Part shown: in pieces, positions 17,664-26,554 of the stretch | How positions within the stretch are numbered: the stretch's first letter is position 1 | Layout of the letters: every line of letters begins with the position of its first letter | Assembly: GCF_013377015.1 (NCBI RefSeq) | Contig: NZ_JACABA010000001.1 | Coordinates: forward strand, 1,219,902 to 1,283,901 | Length of the DNA: 64,000 nucleotides | Direction: 5' to 3' | Source: Rhodopseudomonas sp. | Lineage (GTDB): Bacteria; Pseudomonadota; Alphaproteobacteria; Rhizobiales; Xanthobacteraceae | Made by a program: the position numbers and the translations under genes | Notes under the pieces: generated by a model | The model's input: the letters and a program-made list of their open reading frames with translations, nothing else | Told to the model about the DNA's origin: nothing | Database searches by the model: none

Positions 17664-19058
17664 TCACACCCGCCCCAGCGCATGCAGCGCCAGACCCGCC
17701 GCCGCGCAGGCGATCAGCGTCTGCAGCATTCCGACCTTGAAGCGGAACACCGCGATGATTGCCGCCGCCGACAACAGCGCGGCCCAGGGATTGATGCTGG
17801 CCAGCACCGGCGCATCAAAACCGATGCCCAAGGCGCGCAGCGGCCTCACTTCGCGGAACACGGTGTGGATCGCAAACCAGATCGCCAGATTGAGGATGAC
17901 GCCGACCACCGCGGCGGTGATGGCGGCGAGCGCCGCCGACAGCGCCTTGTTGCCGCGCAGGCGCTCGACATAGGGCGCGCCGAGAAAGATCCACAGAAAG
18001 CACGGCGTGAAGGTGACCCAGGTCGCGAGCAATCCGCCGAGCGTGCCGGCAAGCAACGGCGGCAATGCGCCGGGACTGCGGAACGCGGCCATGAAGCCGA
18101 CGAACTGCAGCACCATGATCAGCGGCCCCGGCGTGGTCTCCGCCATGCCGAGACCGTCGAGCATTTCGCCGGGCTTCAGCCAGCCGTAGTTCTCCACCGC
18201 CTGCTGCGCCACATAGGCCAGCACCGCATAGGCGCCGCCGAACGTCACCATCGCCATTTTGGAAAAGAACACCGCAATCTGGCTGAATACATTGGCGCTG
18301 CCGAACGTCAACAGCAGCGCGGCCACCGGGGTCAGCCACAACAGCAGCCAGACTGCCGCCACGCCCAGCGACTGTCGCCATGGCGGGCGCGTGTGCGCGC
18401 CAAGTTCATCGCCGAGCAGGCTGTCGGCATCGTCATTGCTCGCGGCCCCGTGTCCGCCGCCGACGTTGAACGCGGCGATCCCGGCCTTGCCACCGAGATA
18501 GCCGAGCAGCCCGGCGCTGAACACGATCGCCGGGAACGGCACGTCGCAAAAGAAGATCGCAAGAAACGCGATTGCCGCCAGCGCGCGCATCACGTTGTTC
18601 TTCAGGGCGCGGTGGCCGACCCGAACCACCGCCTGCAGCACGATCGCCAGCACCGCGGCCTTCAGCCCAAAGAACAAAGCGGCGACGAAGCCGACATTGC
18701 CGAACGACGCATAGATCAGGCTCAAGGCCATGATGGCGACGGCGCCCGGCAGGATGAACAACCCGCCGGCGACCAACCCGCCCCTGGTCCCGTGCATCAG
18801 CCAGCCAAGATAAGTGGCGAGCTGTTGCGCCTCCGGTCCCGGCAGCAGCATGCAATAGTTCAGCGCGTGCAGAAACCGGCCCTCCGAGACCCAGCGCTTC
18901 TCGTCGACCACGATCCTGTGCATCACCGCGATCTGTCCGGCCGGTCCGCCGAACGACAGCAGCGCGATGCGCAGCCAGACCGCGAACGCCTCGCTCGGCG
19001 AGACGCCGTGGGACGTCGGCGCGCCGAGCTCGCGCGTCAGCGGCAACGCGTCGGTCAT
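17664..19058 (-). CDS. chrA: Chromate transporter ChrA (two-domain)
   Basis: 464 residues with two homologous CHR halves: LLSFGGPAGQIAVMHRIVVDEKRWV in the first and MVTFGGAYAVLAYVAQQAVENYGWL in the second. About ten membrane helices are visible. PGPEAQQLATYLGW and TTPGPLIMVLQFVGF are the typical paired motifs. The protein exports chromate across the inner membrane. The ATG at 19058 overlaps the stop of the upstream chrB-like gene (ATGA), showing a coupled two-gene operon. The linker between halves is Asp/Gly-rich. A longer N-terminal form from 19118 is less likely. Confidence 0.93.
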   Translation of the reverse strand: MTDALPLTRELGAPTSHGVSPSEAFAVWLRIALLSFGGPAGQIAVMHRIVVDEKRWVSEGRFLHALNYCMLLPGPEAQQLATYLGWLMHGTRGGLVAGGLFILPGAVAIMALSLIYASFGNVGFVAALFFGLKAAVLAIVLQAVVRVGHRALKNNVMRALAAIAFLAIFFCDVPFPAIVFSAGLLGYLGGKAGIAAFNVGGGHGAASNDDADSLLGDELGAHTRPPWRQSLGVAAVWLLLWLTPVAALLLTFGSANVFSQIAVFFSKMAMVTFGGAYAVLAYVAQQAVENYGWLKPGEMLDGLGMAETTPGPLIMVLQFVGFMAAFRSPGALPPLLAGTLGGLLATWVTFTPCFLWIFLGAPYVERLRGNKALSAALAAITAAVVGVILNLAIWFAIHTVFREVRPLRALGIGFDAPVLASINPWAALLSAAAIIAVFRFKVGMLQTLIACAAAGLALHALGRV

Positions 19059-19897
19059 GCGACGCCCTCGCGCTTGCTGACCGGCCAGTTGTGGGTTTCT
19101 CCGGCGTCGTCGCGGCACCAGCGATACAGCGCGTCGTACAGCAGCATCCCGGCCTCGAGCTGCGCGAGGTCGTCGTCATGCATCCGCGACAGCCCCAATG
19201 AGACCGCCAGCAGTCCGGTGGCTTCCGGCGCAAGGTCGAGCCGTCCGGTGTCGGCGCCGCGGACGATGGTGGCGAGCCGCAGCAGCGGCTGGCCGCCGAG
19301 TCCCCACTCCTCGATCAGGGTGTCGAAGCTGCAGGTGTCGCCGCGATGACTCCAGAACACGCCTTCGATATCGAACGGCGTCGCGCCGAACTTCTCAGCA
19401 ACCGCCGGGACTTCGCCAGGCGCGACGAACAGGAACACCGCATCGGGATCGACAAAGCGACGGATCAGCCACGGACAGGCGATGCGGTCGATCTTCGGTC
19501 GCTCCCGCGTCACCCAGATTGTGCGTCCTTGCAGGTCGCGCGCCGGCAGCTTGGCGACAGGAACGCGCGGCAACGCTGCCTGCTCGCAGGCCGAATAGCC
19601 GCCCTCGAGAACCGAGGCGGCGACGCCGTCGGCGCGCAGCCATGCGGCGACGCCCTGACTGAGCTTGAGCCCGCGCTGGCAGATCACGATCGCCGCGACA
19701 CCGCGATAGTCCGAACTCCAGGCGGCCACGTCGTCATGGCACTGCCGGCGCGAACCGGGCAACAGACAAGGCGCAAGTGCGAAATCGTCGTCGGTCCGCA
19801 CATCGATCAGCGCCGGACAATCCGGCATGCCGATCAGGCCGGCCAGATTTTCGACGCTGATGCTGTTGAAGGATGAAAAAGTCTTGAAAGATGACAT
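19055..19897 (-). CDS. Rhodanese-ChrB fusion, chromate resistance protein
   Basis: 280 residues. Residues 1-120 look like a rhodanese domain: ALIDVRTDDDFALAPCLLPGSRR, VAAIVICQRGLKLSQGVAAWLR and VLEGGYSA, with the active-site Cys in CQRGLK. Residues 130-275 are the ChrB C-terminal domain (WVTRERPKIDRIACPWLIRRFVDPDA, GVFWSHRGDTCSFDTLIEEWGL). In other bacteria ChrB senses chromate or reduces it. The N-terminal ChrB part is here replaced by rhodanese. The start ATG at 19897 follows AAGGA. It is the first gene of an operon with chrA. Confidence 0.85.
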   Translation of the reverse strand: MSSFKTFSSFNSISVENLAGLIGMPDCPALIDVRTDDDFALAPCLLPGSRRQCHDDVAAWSSDYRGVAAIVICQRGLKLSQGVAAWLRADGVAASVLEGGYSACEQAALPRVPVAKLPARDLQGRTIWVTRERPKIDRIACPWLIRRFVDPDAVFLFVAPGEVPAVAEKFGATPFDIEGVFWSHRGDTCSFDTLIEEWGLGGQPLLRLATIVRGADTGRLDLAPEATGLLAVSLGLSRMHDDDLAQLEAGMLLYDALYRWCRDDAGETHNWPVSKREGVA

Positions 19898-20036
19898 GCC
19901 GCGTCCTTGCATGACAGCGGACGCGATACTTGGGCAACACGGATGGTGCCGCCTGATGGGGAGATCGCACGTCCCCATCGCCTATCTCAGGATATCGCGA
20001 CCCGCCTGTCAAGGCGAGCTGGCTTCGGCGGGCGGA

Positions 20037-20624
20037 TCAATCGCCCTGTCCGGCGAGCGCCTGGTCGACCGTGCTCACGCCGATCTCGCACATCACGTCC
20101 GATACGGTGTCACCGGACTTCCTGAACTCCTTCGCCAATGATTCGAACTGCGCCCGGAGCGACAGCAAGGTCGAGACCGGGACAACCGTATGGGTGTCGC
20201 CGACGGAGGCGAACTTGGCCTGCATCTGTTGCAGTTCGTCGGATACTTCCACCAGCTCCGCCTCGGCGCGTTGGTACCGTTCGGTCAAGAACCGTCTCTC
20301 CGCTGCGAGACTTTCCGCAGCGGATTTCAGCTTCATTGCGTCCTCGGCCCGTAGCGCCTGCAGCTTACCGATTTCCAGCTTGACGGTTTGAAGTTCGGCC
20401 TCCGCCATGCGGCGGCGCGCGATATGCTCGGCACCGATCATCTGCTCGTCTTGCAGAAGCTCCTCGGTCTGCTTCAGGCGGCCGACCAGCTCGTCGATCA
20501 GACCGGCGGCATGGCGCAGATAGCTGGCGCTTTGCCCGACCGAGATCAGCTCCGAAAATCGTCGCAGAAACCGTGCGGTGTCTCGCTCATCCGGAGATTC
20601 GGGTAACAATTGGGGATGGTTCAT
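20037..20624 (-). CDS. Coiled-coil protein of unknown function
   Basis: 195 residues. Most of the protein from about 45 to 140 is a heptad-like coiled coil (LKQTEELLQDEQMIGAEHIARRRMAEAELQTVKLEIGKLQAL, ERYQRAEAELVEVSDELQQMQAKF). It ends with a conserved-looking block VPVSTLLSLRAQFESLAKEFRKSGDTVSDVM. There is no signal peptide or membrane segment. It is the same strand as the chrB-chrA operon, but 139 bp upstream of it, so co-transcription is uncertain. The role is unknown; similar proteins occur as orphan genes in Rhodopseudomonas relatives. Confidence 0.72.
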   Translation of the reverse strand: MNHPQLLPESPDERDTARFLRRFSELISVGQSASYLRHAAGLIDELVGRLKQTEELLQDEQMIGAEHIARRRMAEAELQTVKLEIGKLQALRAEDAMKLKSAAESLAAERRFLTERYQRAEAELVEVSDELQQMQAKFASVGDTHTVVPVSTLLSLRAQFESLAKEFRKSGDTVSDVMCEIGVSTVDQALAGQGD

Positions 20625-20858
20625 CGAGGTCGCTGTGGTTCAACGCGGTGGGCATGCAACCAACACGTACGCCATTCCAACGACAGAAATCTAACGAACG
20701 CAAACCCAGCCCTCAATTCCGGGCCGAACCGAACCGACGCGCCCACCGCTTGGATTGGCGCTATTCGGCGTGCCGGATCTCCGTAATCCAGCGCGCCAAT
20801 CTTGCCAGTGAAATTGATTCGCCGCCAGCAAAGCAAGCGGGCGGCAGCGCGGCTCGCC

Positions 20859-21185
20859 TCAGTCGCAGCCGCGACGTTGCTCCATCGCCCTGATATCGGC
20901 GATCCGCTCGCGAATTCCCCGCGACAGCGGCACGTCCGCCTCATATTCGTAGCTGCAGCCGCGATTGCCGAAATACGAGATCGCGCGCCTGGTCTTGAAG
21001 CAGTAGCCAGCGTCCTTGTAGTAGCTGTTGCGCTCGACCCACAACTCCTGGCAGCTCTGGGCCCGGGCGGCCGACGCCGACAGCCCTGCCGTGGCGATCA
21101 ATATGCTCGCGCCAGCCATCAGGCGGCGGAGACCGAAATAGCGACCGACGATTACTGGATACGGGGACTTACGCTTAGACGCCAT
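20859..21185 (-). CDS. Exported YARHG-like small protein
   Basis: 108 residues. It has a Lys/Arg-rich N-terminus, a hydrophobic segment (LMAGASILIATAGLSASAARA) and a probable signal peptidase site before QSCQELW. The mature part SCQELWVERNSYYKDAGYCFKTRRAISYFGN has the cysteine-spaced ELW.RN.Y....GYCF pattern of YARHG-like extracellular domains. Four Cys suggest two disulfides. The ATG at 21185 has AAGGA at good spacing; ATG 21194 is too close to it. The function is unknown. Confidence 0.75.
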   Translation of the reverse strand: MASKRKSPYPVIVGRYFGLRRLMAGASILIATAGLSASAARAQSCQELWVERNSYYKDAGYCFKTRRAISYFGNRGCSYEYEADVPLSRGIRERIADIRAMEQRRGCD

Positions 21186-21349
21186 TTTACTCATCCTTGC
21201 GAATAATCCGCCATGCAGCGGCGGGTTTGCAGAAAGATCAAATGCTGAATCGGCCGGCGGCCAAGGCATCGATGCTCAAGCGGATGAGTCGCCGATCAAA
21301 TCGCGGGGCGCAGCCAAGAGTTGACTGCGCCCATGGCCATTACCAAACT

Positions 21350-21838
21350 TTAGTCTCGATAGTACCGGCGTTGATTGCGACGGTAGCGTTGCTCCTCCCG
21401 GTATTCACGTTCGGCCTGCTCACGGGCGCTTTGTTCAGCGGCCATGCCGACGATGCCGCCAATGATGCCGACCGCTGCTGCCGCGCCAGGATCGAAACCG
21501 CCTCCGCCGCCGCCACGGCGACCGTTACCGCCTCCGCCAAAGCGCTGACCGCCGCCGCCGCGATTGACACCCGCACCGCCGCCGCCACCGCCACGATTGA
21601 CGACCGCGCCACCCCCGCCGCGACGAGCGACGCCCGCGCCACCGCCGCCAGACCCGAGCGGCTTGTCTAATTGGACCCGCTCGATCGGCAGCACGGAATC
21701 CAATTGCAGGCTGGTGCTACCGGCGAAAGCGGCTCGGCTTGATCCGCCGAGCGGCGTGGCTCCAGCGCTGTTCATTGGAAATACGGCGACTGCGCTCATC
21801 AGCAGCACCCCAAAAGGGGCCGCACAAGACATCTTCAT
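21350..21838 (-). CDS. Exported glycine-rich protein
   Basis: 162 residues. A signal peptide (about residues 1-27, ending NSAGA) is followed by a low-complexity region, residues about 60-118, of Gly runs broken by Arg/Asn (RRGGGGAVVNRGGGGGGAGV). Then come a glycine-zipper-like segment AAAAVGIIGGIVGMAAEQ and a basic, Tyr-rich tail (YREEQRYRRNQRRYYRD). The architecture suggests a cell-envelope protein. The repeats prevent safe family assignment, and the function is unknown. Confidence 0.65.
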   Translation of the reverse strand: MKMSCAAPFGVLLMSAVAVFPMNSAGATPLGGSSRAAFAGSTSLQLDSVLPIERVQLDKPLGSGGGGAGVARRGGGGAVVNRGGGGGGAGVNRGGGGQRFGGGGNGRRGGGGGGFDPGAAAAVGIIGGIVGMAAEQSAREQAEREYREEQRYRRNQRRYYRD

Positions 21839-22163
21839 TCCTTCACTCCAGCTAAGATCCCCATTGCTCTGCGCGCATTATCGCCCCCGCGGCAGAACCG
21901 GCATTGTAGCCTCCAATATTCGCCACCCGCTAGACCTGATCTGGGGCAAGCGAGCACTCTGGCTCGACGCCGTGGTATCGCACCCGGTGCGATTTCCCGG
22001 CTGGTGCGACCCGCTGGCGGCGGCCCCCGGCGGCGGATGGCGCCGCCTTGCGCATTTGACATTTGCGGCTAAAACCCCGAGCAAATCTGGCCGGCCCCGC
22101 CCGGTTTCCAGGCCCTCTTACCTGCCTGCAAGCTCGCCAAGCTGCATGCGTGGATCAGCGCGA
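21839..22163. other. Intergenic region between divergent genes
   Basis: 325 bp between the leftward Gly-rich gene and the rightward DUF2269 gene. An open frame crosses it but without convincing protein character. GCACCCGGTGC (21976-21986) is a small palindrome. No clear promoter was assigned. Confidence 0.4.
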
Positions 22164-22625
22164 ATGTACGACGTGTTCAAGGTTCTCCACGTGATCGGCG
22201 TGGTCGTTCTGGTTGGAAATGTGACGATCACCGCGTATTGGAAAGTCCTCTCCGACATGACGGACGATCCGCGCATCATCGCGCATGCTCAGCGCGGCGT
22301 GACATTGGCGGATTTCATTTTCACGCTGGTCGGCATCGCGCTGATCATGATCGGCGGCTACGGCGCCGCGATCGTTAAGGAGTTGCCGCTGTTCACGGCG
22401 CCATGGCTGATCGCCGGGCAGATCCTGTTTGGAATCTCAGGCGTGATCTGGCTCGGGATTCTGGTACCGCTGCAAATCAGGCAGGCACGGGTGGCGCGCT
22501 CCTTCGCGCAGGGCGGCGTGATCCCGCCCGGCTATCGGCGCGACGCCCGGCTCTGGATCATCTGGGGCGTGATCGCGACGGTGCCGCTGGTCGCCGCGAT
22601 TTATGCCATGGTCGTCAAGTTCTAG
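22164..22625 (+). CDS. DUF2269-family integral membrane protein
   Basis: 153 residues with four hydrophobic helices: VLHVIGVVVLVGNVTITAYW, ADFIFTLVGIALIMIGGYGAAIV, WLIAGQILFGISGVIWLGILVPLQI and LWIIWGVIATVPLVAAIYAMVV. The KVLHVIG start and the GNVTITAYWK motif are typical of DUF2269 proteins, whose function is unknown. The ATG at 22164 is chosen; the longer frame upstream lacks membrane-protein features. The DUF2867-like gene follows at 42 bp, so the two may be co-transcribed. Confidence 0.82.
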   Translation: MYDVFKVLHVIGVVVLVGNVTITAYWKVLSDMTDDPRIIAHAQRGVTLADFIFTLVGIALIMIGGYGAAIVKELPLFTAPWLIAGQILFGISGVIWLGILVPLQIRQARVARSFAQGGVIPPGYRRDARLWIIWGVIATVPLVAAIYAMVVKF

Positions 22626-22667
22626 CCCTTGCCGGGATCGCCGCCATTCGCGGCCGGAGCACCACGC

Positions 22668-23135
22668 ATGCAAGTCGAAGCGGTCGAACCCAACGTCGAC
22701 GCCGACACACTGTTGCCCGGCTCGCAATTCATCGACGCCTACAGCGTGGCGAGCCATGATGCGACACTCGACGCCCGCCACGCCGCGATCCGGATGATCG
22801 AGCACGGGCCGCCCTGGATCGACGCGCTGATGGCATTGCGCAACGTCATCGTGGCGCCGTTCGGCCTGAAAACGCCGGGGCCGGGCAATTCCATCGCCAG
22901 CAACAACATCGGGGTGTTTCCGGTACTGAGCGAAACGCCGGACCGAATCGTCGCCGGCTTCGACGACATCCATCTGGATTTCCGCATCGTGGTCGACGTC
23001 GGCGCGCCGGGCCGCCGCGTCACCGCGACCACATTGGTGCGGACCCATAATTGGCTCGGCCGCAGCTATCTTGCGACCATCATCCCGTTCCATCGCCTGG
23101 TGGTGCGGTCGATGCTGCGGCGGCTGGCGGATTGA
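22668..23135 (+). CDS. DUF2867-like protein
   Basis: 155 residues. The start ATG at 22668 has GGAG eight bases upstream. The pattern RHAAIRMIEHGPPWIDALMALRNVIVAPFGL, followed by FDDIHLDFRIVVDV and a C-terminal THNWLGRSYLATIIPFHRLVVRSMLRRL, fits DUF2867 (SRPBCC-like). The family's role is unknown. It is probably co-transcribed with the DUF2269 gene, whose product is membrane-bound. Confidence 0.75.
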   Translation: MQVEAVEPNVDADTLLPGSQFIDAYSVASHDATLDARHAAIRMIEHGPPWIDALMALRNVIVAPFGLKTPGPGNSIASNNIGVFPVLSETPDRIVAGFDDIHLDFRIVVDVGAPGRRVTATTLVRTHNWLGRSYLATIIPFHRLVVRSMLRRLAD

Positions 23136-23180
23136 GGCAAGGCCGCGCGGAACTTCGGACCGCTTTGGCGGTTGGCAGCG

Positions 23181-23681
23181 GTGGACAATGATAGCAACCA
23201 GATTGGCGAGTTTCTCCCCGTCGACGACACCAAGGCCACTTTGGCCCGGGCGTTCGACAGTGCGTGGGACCGATTCCTCGAGCGCGAAGGTACCAAGGCC
23301 GGCACCGAGCTCAATCGCAGGCGGCTCGCAAGCCGGATCGTCGCGGCGGCCAAATCGGGCGAGGCCGACCAGGACGTCCTGGCCGAAGCCGGCCTGATTT
23401 ATCTGTGCGTGCTGGCCGAAACCGTCCGGCTCGGCGCAGAGCCGCGTGAGCCGGACGCGCAGCCGTTCGGTCTGGAAGCGCAAGGAACCCATGCGTTCGG
23501 ACCGCAGACCGTCGCGGCGATGTCGGCCGCGCTCGACAAATGCATGCAGGAGCTGCCGCTACAGGCGCCGTCGAGCGCGCTGCAGTTTCTCTCCGCCAGC
23601 ATTCTCGGCGAGGCATCGCGAGGCGAACACGATCCGGAGCGGCTGAGCCGTCATGCACTGGAAGCGCTGCGGAATCGCTGA
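23181..23681 (+). CDS. Hypothetical protein, about 166 residues
   Basis: Starts are GTG at 23181 or TTG at 23172; no ATG is in frame. The protein (DNDSNQIGEFLPVDDTKATLARAFDSAWDRFLE...) is mostly helical. It has a central NRRRLASRIVAAAKSGEADQDVLAEAGLIYLCVLAE and ends SRHALEALRNR. The spacing of charged and hydrophobic residues looks like a genuine soluble helical protein. It is not recognised. It follows the DUF2867-like gene by 45 bp and is convergent with the FUSC gene. Confidence 0.62.
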   Translation: MDNDSNQIGEFLPVDDTKATLARAFDSAWDRFLEREGTKAGTELNRRRLASRIVAAAKSGEADQDVLAEAGLIYLCVLAETVRLGAEPREPDAQPFGLEAQGTHAFGPQTVAAMSAALDKCMQELPLQAPSSALQFLSASILGEASRGEHDPERLSRHALEALRNR

Positions 23682-23698
23682 CATCGAGACGGCAATGT

Positions 23699-24817
23699 TC
23701 AGGCGGCCGGGCTGGTTTCGGCGATCTCGCCGGATTTCGCCCACTCGGTCACCCGCATCTCCAGATCGCGAAAATTCTGGTGCATCTGCTCCAACGCGAA
23801 GCCGAGTGCGAAGAACCGTTCCGCCAACTCGCCCGGCAGCGTCCGGGTCAGGCCGTCGCCACGCACCGCGGCGACCTCGGCGGCGTAGTCATCGAGCGCG
23901 GACTGCAATGGCGCGAGTGACGGCGGCGCGCCGCGTCCGCGCAGCGCCACGCCGCTGACCGCCAGATAGTCGGTCGCTGCAAGACGAAAGCTTTGCAGCG
24001 ACGGGCCGAGCCGATCCTGAAATTCCTTCGGCAGCGGCGCGGCGGCGGCGCGCCCGACCATCACCAGATCGTGGCGCAGCCGCAGCAGCGTGCGCAGCAG
24101 CGGTGCGGTGTCCGGCCCTCGCGACAGGCCGGCGGCGCGTTCCCGTTCCGCCTCGCCGCTGATGTCCTTCAGCGTCATCAGCGCTTCACCGATGCCGTCC
24201 TGCAGCCGGTGCAGCGCGTCGGTATCGAGGCCCTCGGTGAGGCCGGCGAGCAAGGCGTCGAGCGCCGCCGCCATCAGGTCGAGCGCGCGCGCGGAGGCGG
24301 CGATGGCGAGGCCCTGCGCCCGCGACGGCAGCACGACAAACGATACCGACAGCCCGACGATCGAACCAACCGCGACCTCCAGGACCCGGTCGATCGCCGA
24401 ATCCAGCGGATCGACCGGGGTCATGGTCGGCACCAGCAGCACGATGATCGCGGTCACGGTGGCGACATTCAGGCTGGGCTTGATCGCCGCGAGCAGCGCC
24501 ATCGGCGCCACCGCGAGCACCAGCACCCCGAGTAGCGCCAACTCGCTGTGATGCGGCACAAAAATGGTGATCGCGCCGCCATAGATCGCGCCGCCGACCG
24601 TGCCCAGGAGATAATCCCCGGCCACCTTCAGCGAGCGACCGACGCTAAGCTGCGTCACGATGATCGCGGTCAGCACCGCCCACAGCGGCAACCGCAGATG
24701 CAGCCCCTGCGCCAGCGCGAGCGCCAGCAGCGACGCCAGCGTCACCCGCAGCGCTAGGCCCCATTGCGCCCGACGCGGCCGCAATTGCGCAAGATATCGC
24801 GCCCAGAATTGTTTCAT
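23699..24817 (-). CDS. FUSC-family membrane transporter
   Basis: 372 residues. The N-terminal 170 residues hold about five to six helices: ALRVTLASLLALALAQGLHL, LPLWAVLTAIIVTQLSVGRS, LLGTVGGAIYGGA, LALLGVLVLAVAPMALLAA and VAVGSIVGLSVSFVVLP. The remainder is a helical cytosolic region. The IVTQLSVGRSLKVAGDYLLGTVGGA motif is the FUSC (fusaric acid resistance/YccS-like) signature. Such proteins are linked to efflux of aromatic acids. No MFP or outer-membrane partner lies beside it, so the substrate is open. Confidence 0.82.
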   Translation of the reverse strand: MKQFWARYLAQLRPRRAQWGLALRVTLASLLALALAQGLHLRLPLWAVLTAIIVTQLSVGRSLKVAGDYLLGTVGGAIYGGAITIFVPHHSELALLGVLVLAVAPMALLAAIKPSLNVATVTAIIVLLVPTMTPVDPLDSAIDRVLEVAVGSIVGLSVSFVVLPSRAQGLAIAASARALDLMAAALDALLAGLTEGLDTDALHRLQDGIGEALMTLKDISGEAERERAAGLSRGPDTAPLLRTLLRLRHDLVMVGRAAAAPLPKEFQDRLGPSLQSFRLAATDYLAVSGVALRGRGAPPSLAPLQSALDDYAAEVAAVRGDGLTRTLPGELAERFFALGFALEQMHQNFRDLEMRVTEWAKSGEIAETSPAA

Positions 24818-24916
24818 CGGATCATGCCAAATCGGCGCTCGCTGCGAATCTGGCGTGGTATGGCAGCTTGAACGCGGTCCGGCCAGCGCCTAACCTGCAG
24901 GAAAACAGGAGCCCCA

Positions 24917-26281
24917 ATGGCCAACGAAACTGCGACCCTGGCCGGCTACGTCGCCGCGCTGAAATTCGACGACATTCCCCCACAAGTCCTGGCGCGCGCG
25001 AAGGTGCTGACGCTGGATTTCCTCGGCAGCGCGATCCGGGCGCGACGCGACGCCGAATCCACCCCGTCATTGCTGAAGATGCTGAAGGCGCTGTCGCTCG
25101 ACGGCGACGGCGAGGCCACCGTGTTCGGCGACGCCAAGAGCTGGACCCCGGCGGTGGCGGCCTTGTTGAACGGCGCGCTCGGCCATTCGCTGGATTTCGA
25201 TGATACCCATGCGGATTCCTCGCTGCATCCGTCGGCGCCGGTGGTGCCCGCCGCCTTCGCGGTGGGCGAAATGGTCGGCGCCTCGGGCCGCGAGGTGCTG
25301 ACCGCGATCGTCGCCGGCTATGAAGTGTGCTGCCGGCTCGGCAATGCGCTCGATCCGACCTCGCATTACGCCCGCGGCTTTCACCCCACCGCGACCGCCG
25401 GCACCTATGGCGCCGCCGCCGCCGCCGCGAAGCTGTTCGGCCTGTCACAGGAGCAGATCGTTTCGGCGTTCGGCGTGTCCGGCAGTCAGGCGGCGGGTTC
25501 GCTGCAATTCCTGGTCAACGGCGCCTGGAACAAGCGCTACCAGGTCGGCGCCGCGGCGATGAACGGCGTGATCGCCGCGACGCTGGCGCGCAATGACTTT
25601 CTTGGCGCGACGGAGTCGGTCGAAGGCATTCATGGCCTCTTGGTCGGCTACAGCGACAACGCCCATCCGGAAAAGGCCGTGGCCGGGCTGGGCTCGGTGT
25701 ACGAGACCATGAAGATCGGAGTGAAGCCCTATCCGAGCTGCCGCTACACCCACGCCGCGCTCGACGCGCTGATCGCGATGCGCCGCGAGCACAATCTGAC
25801 GCCGGAGCAGGTCAAACGGGTCGAGATCGGGCTGCACCGCAACGGCATCACGCTAACCGGGGACGCCGCCACCAAGCGGCATCCGACCTCGATCGTCGGC
25901 GGCCAGTTCTCGATGTTCTTCACCGGCGCGGTGGCGCTGGACCAGGGCCGGTTCGGCTGGGACGACTACGCGCGGCTCGGCGATGCGGCGATCGACGCGC
26001 TGGCCGACAAGTTCGAGGTGGTGCAGGACGACCGGCTCGAGGGTAAGACCCATCCGTTCGGCGCGCGGATCTCGATCACCACCGACGACGGCGTGCATGA
26101 GCGGCTCTATGCCGATCCGTCCGGCGAGCCGGACTCGTTTCCAAGCGATGAGGCGATGGCGCAGAAATTCCTGCTGCTCACGCGTCCTGTGCTGGATGGC
26201 CGCGCGGAGAAATTCGCCGACGCGATCCTGGCGCTGGAGAGTCTGGCGCGGGTCGGCGAAGCGACGAGACTGGGGCGCTAA
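24917..26281 (+). CDS. MmgE/PrpD-family protein
   Basis: 454 residues, normal length for the family that includes 2-methylcitrate dehydratase PrpD. Visible blocks are LDFLGSAIRAR, GHSLDFDDTHADSSLHPSAPVVPAAFA, GYEVCCRLG, GFHPTATAGTYGAAAAAAKLFGLS, KPYPSCRYTHAALDA and SIVGGQFSMFF. GAGCC before the ATG at 24917 is a weak Shine-Dalgarno; CAGGAG lies 11 bases upstream. No prpB or prpC neighbours are present, so a methylcitrate role is not supported; hydro-lyase on another small acid is possible. Confidence 0.88.
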   Translation: MANETATLAGYVAALKFDDIPPQVLARAKVLTLDFLGSAIRARRDAESTPSLLKMLKALSLDGDGEATVFGDAKSWTPAVAALLNGALGHSLDFDDTHADSSLHPSAPVVPAAFAVGEMVGASGREVLTAIVAGYEVCCRLGNALDPTSHYARGFHPTATAGTYGAAAAAAKLFGLSQEQIVSAFGVSGSQAAGSLQFLVNGAWNKRYQVGAAAMNGVIAATLARNDFLGATESVEGIHGLLVGYSDNAHPEKAVAGLGSVYETMKIGVKPYPSCRYTHAALDALIAMRREHNLTPEQVKRVEIGLHRNGITLTGDAATKRHPTSIVGGQFSMFFTGAVALDQGRFGWDDYARLGDAAIDALADKFEVVQDDRLEGKTHPFGARISITTDDGVHERLYADPSGEPDSFPSDEAMAQKFLLLTRPVLDGRAEKFADAILALESLARVGEATRLGR

Positions 26282-26554
26282 TAGCGACTGTTCAGCTAGC
26301 CGAGAACACCGCGAACCCGGGTAAGTCAAGACCTAGCAAACGGCAGTCCTCCGGCCTGTCGGCTGGGTCGTAACGTCCATGGCAGAATCCGACGGGGGTG
26401 TAGTCGGAGTCCCTTCCTTGGGCGCCCTGATTGAAATGCGTCGCGAGATTCCAGTCTCGCCGACTTTTCCTCAAAGGTAGTCTGCATCCATGTAATCGTG
26501 CCGTCTGAGCAATTTTGAACGACGCATTGAAGTTTTTCGGCGCGGCCGTGGTCA
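26282..26554. other. Intergenic stretch with an unassigned leftward open frame
   Basis: A leftward frame of 87 codons (26292-26555) contains RDSDYTPVGFCHGRYDPADRP, which has some protein-like character. It overlaps the GNAT stop by one base, has no clear ribosome site and no family. An untranslated RNA is also conceivable: GAGATTCCAGTCTC (26450-26463) is a short hairpin. Left unassigned. Confidence 0.25.

Noticed and set aside
17682..19349. A 555-codon rightward frame opposite chrA/chrB
   Set aside because: Gln/Arg/His-rich composition without hydrophobic core; chrA and chrB on the other strand have clear family motifs.
21480..21660. Repetitive GC-rich tract that looks like tandem DNA repeats
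   Set aside because: It is the coding sequence of the glycine runs in the leftward exported protein; unit length and sequence are irregular.
26282..26554. Possible structured RNA or small gene behind the MmgE/PrpD gene
   Set aside because: Only a short GAGATT/AGTCTC hairpin and an 87-codon frame without ribosome site; not enough to call either an RNA or a gene.
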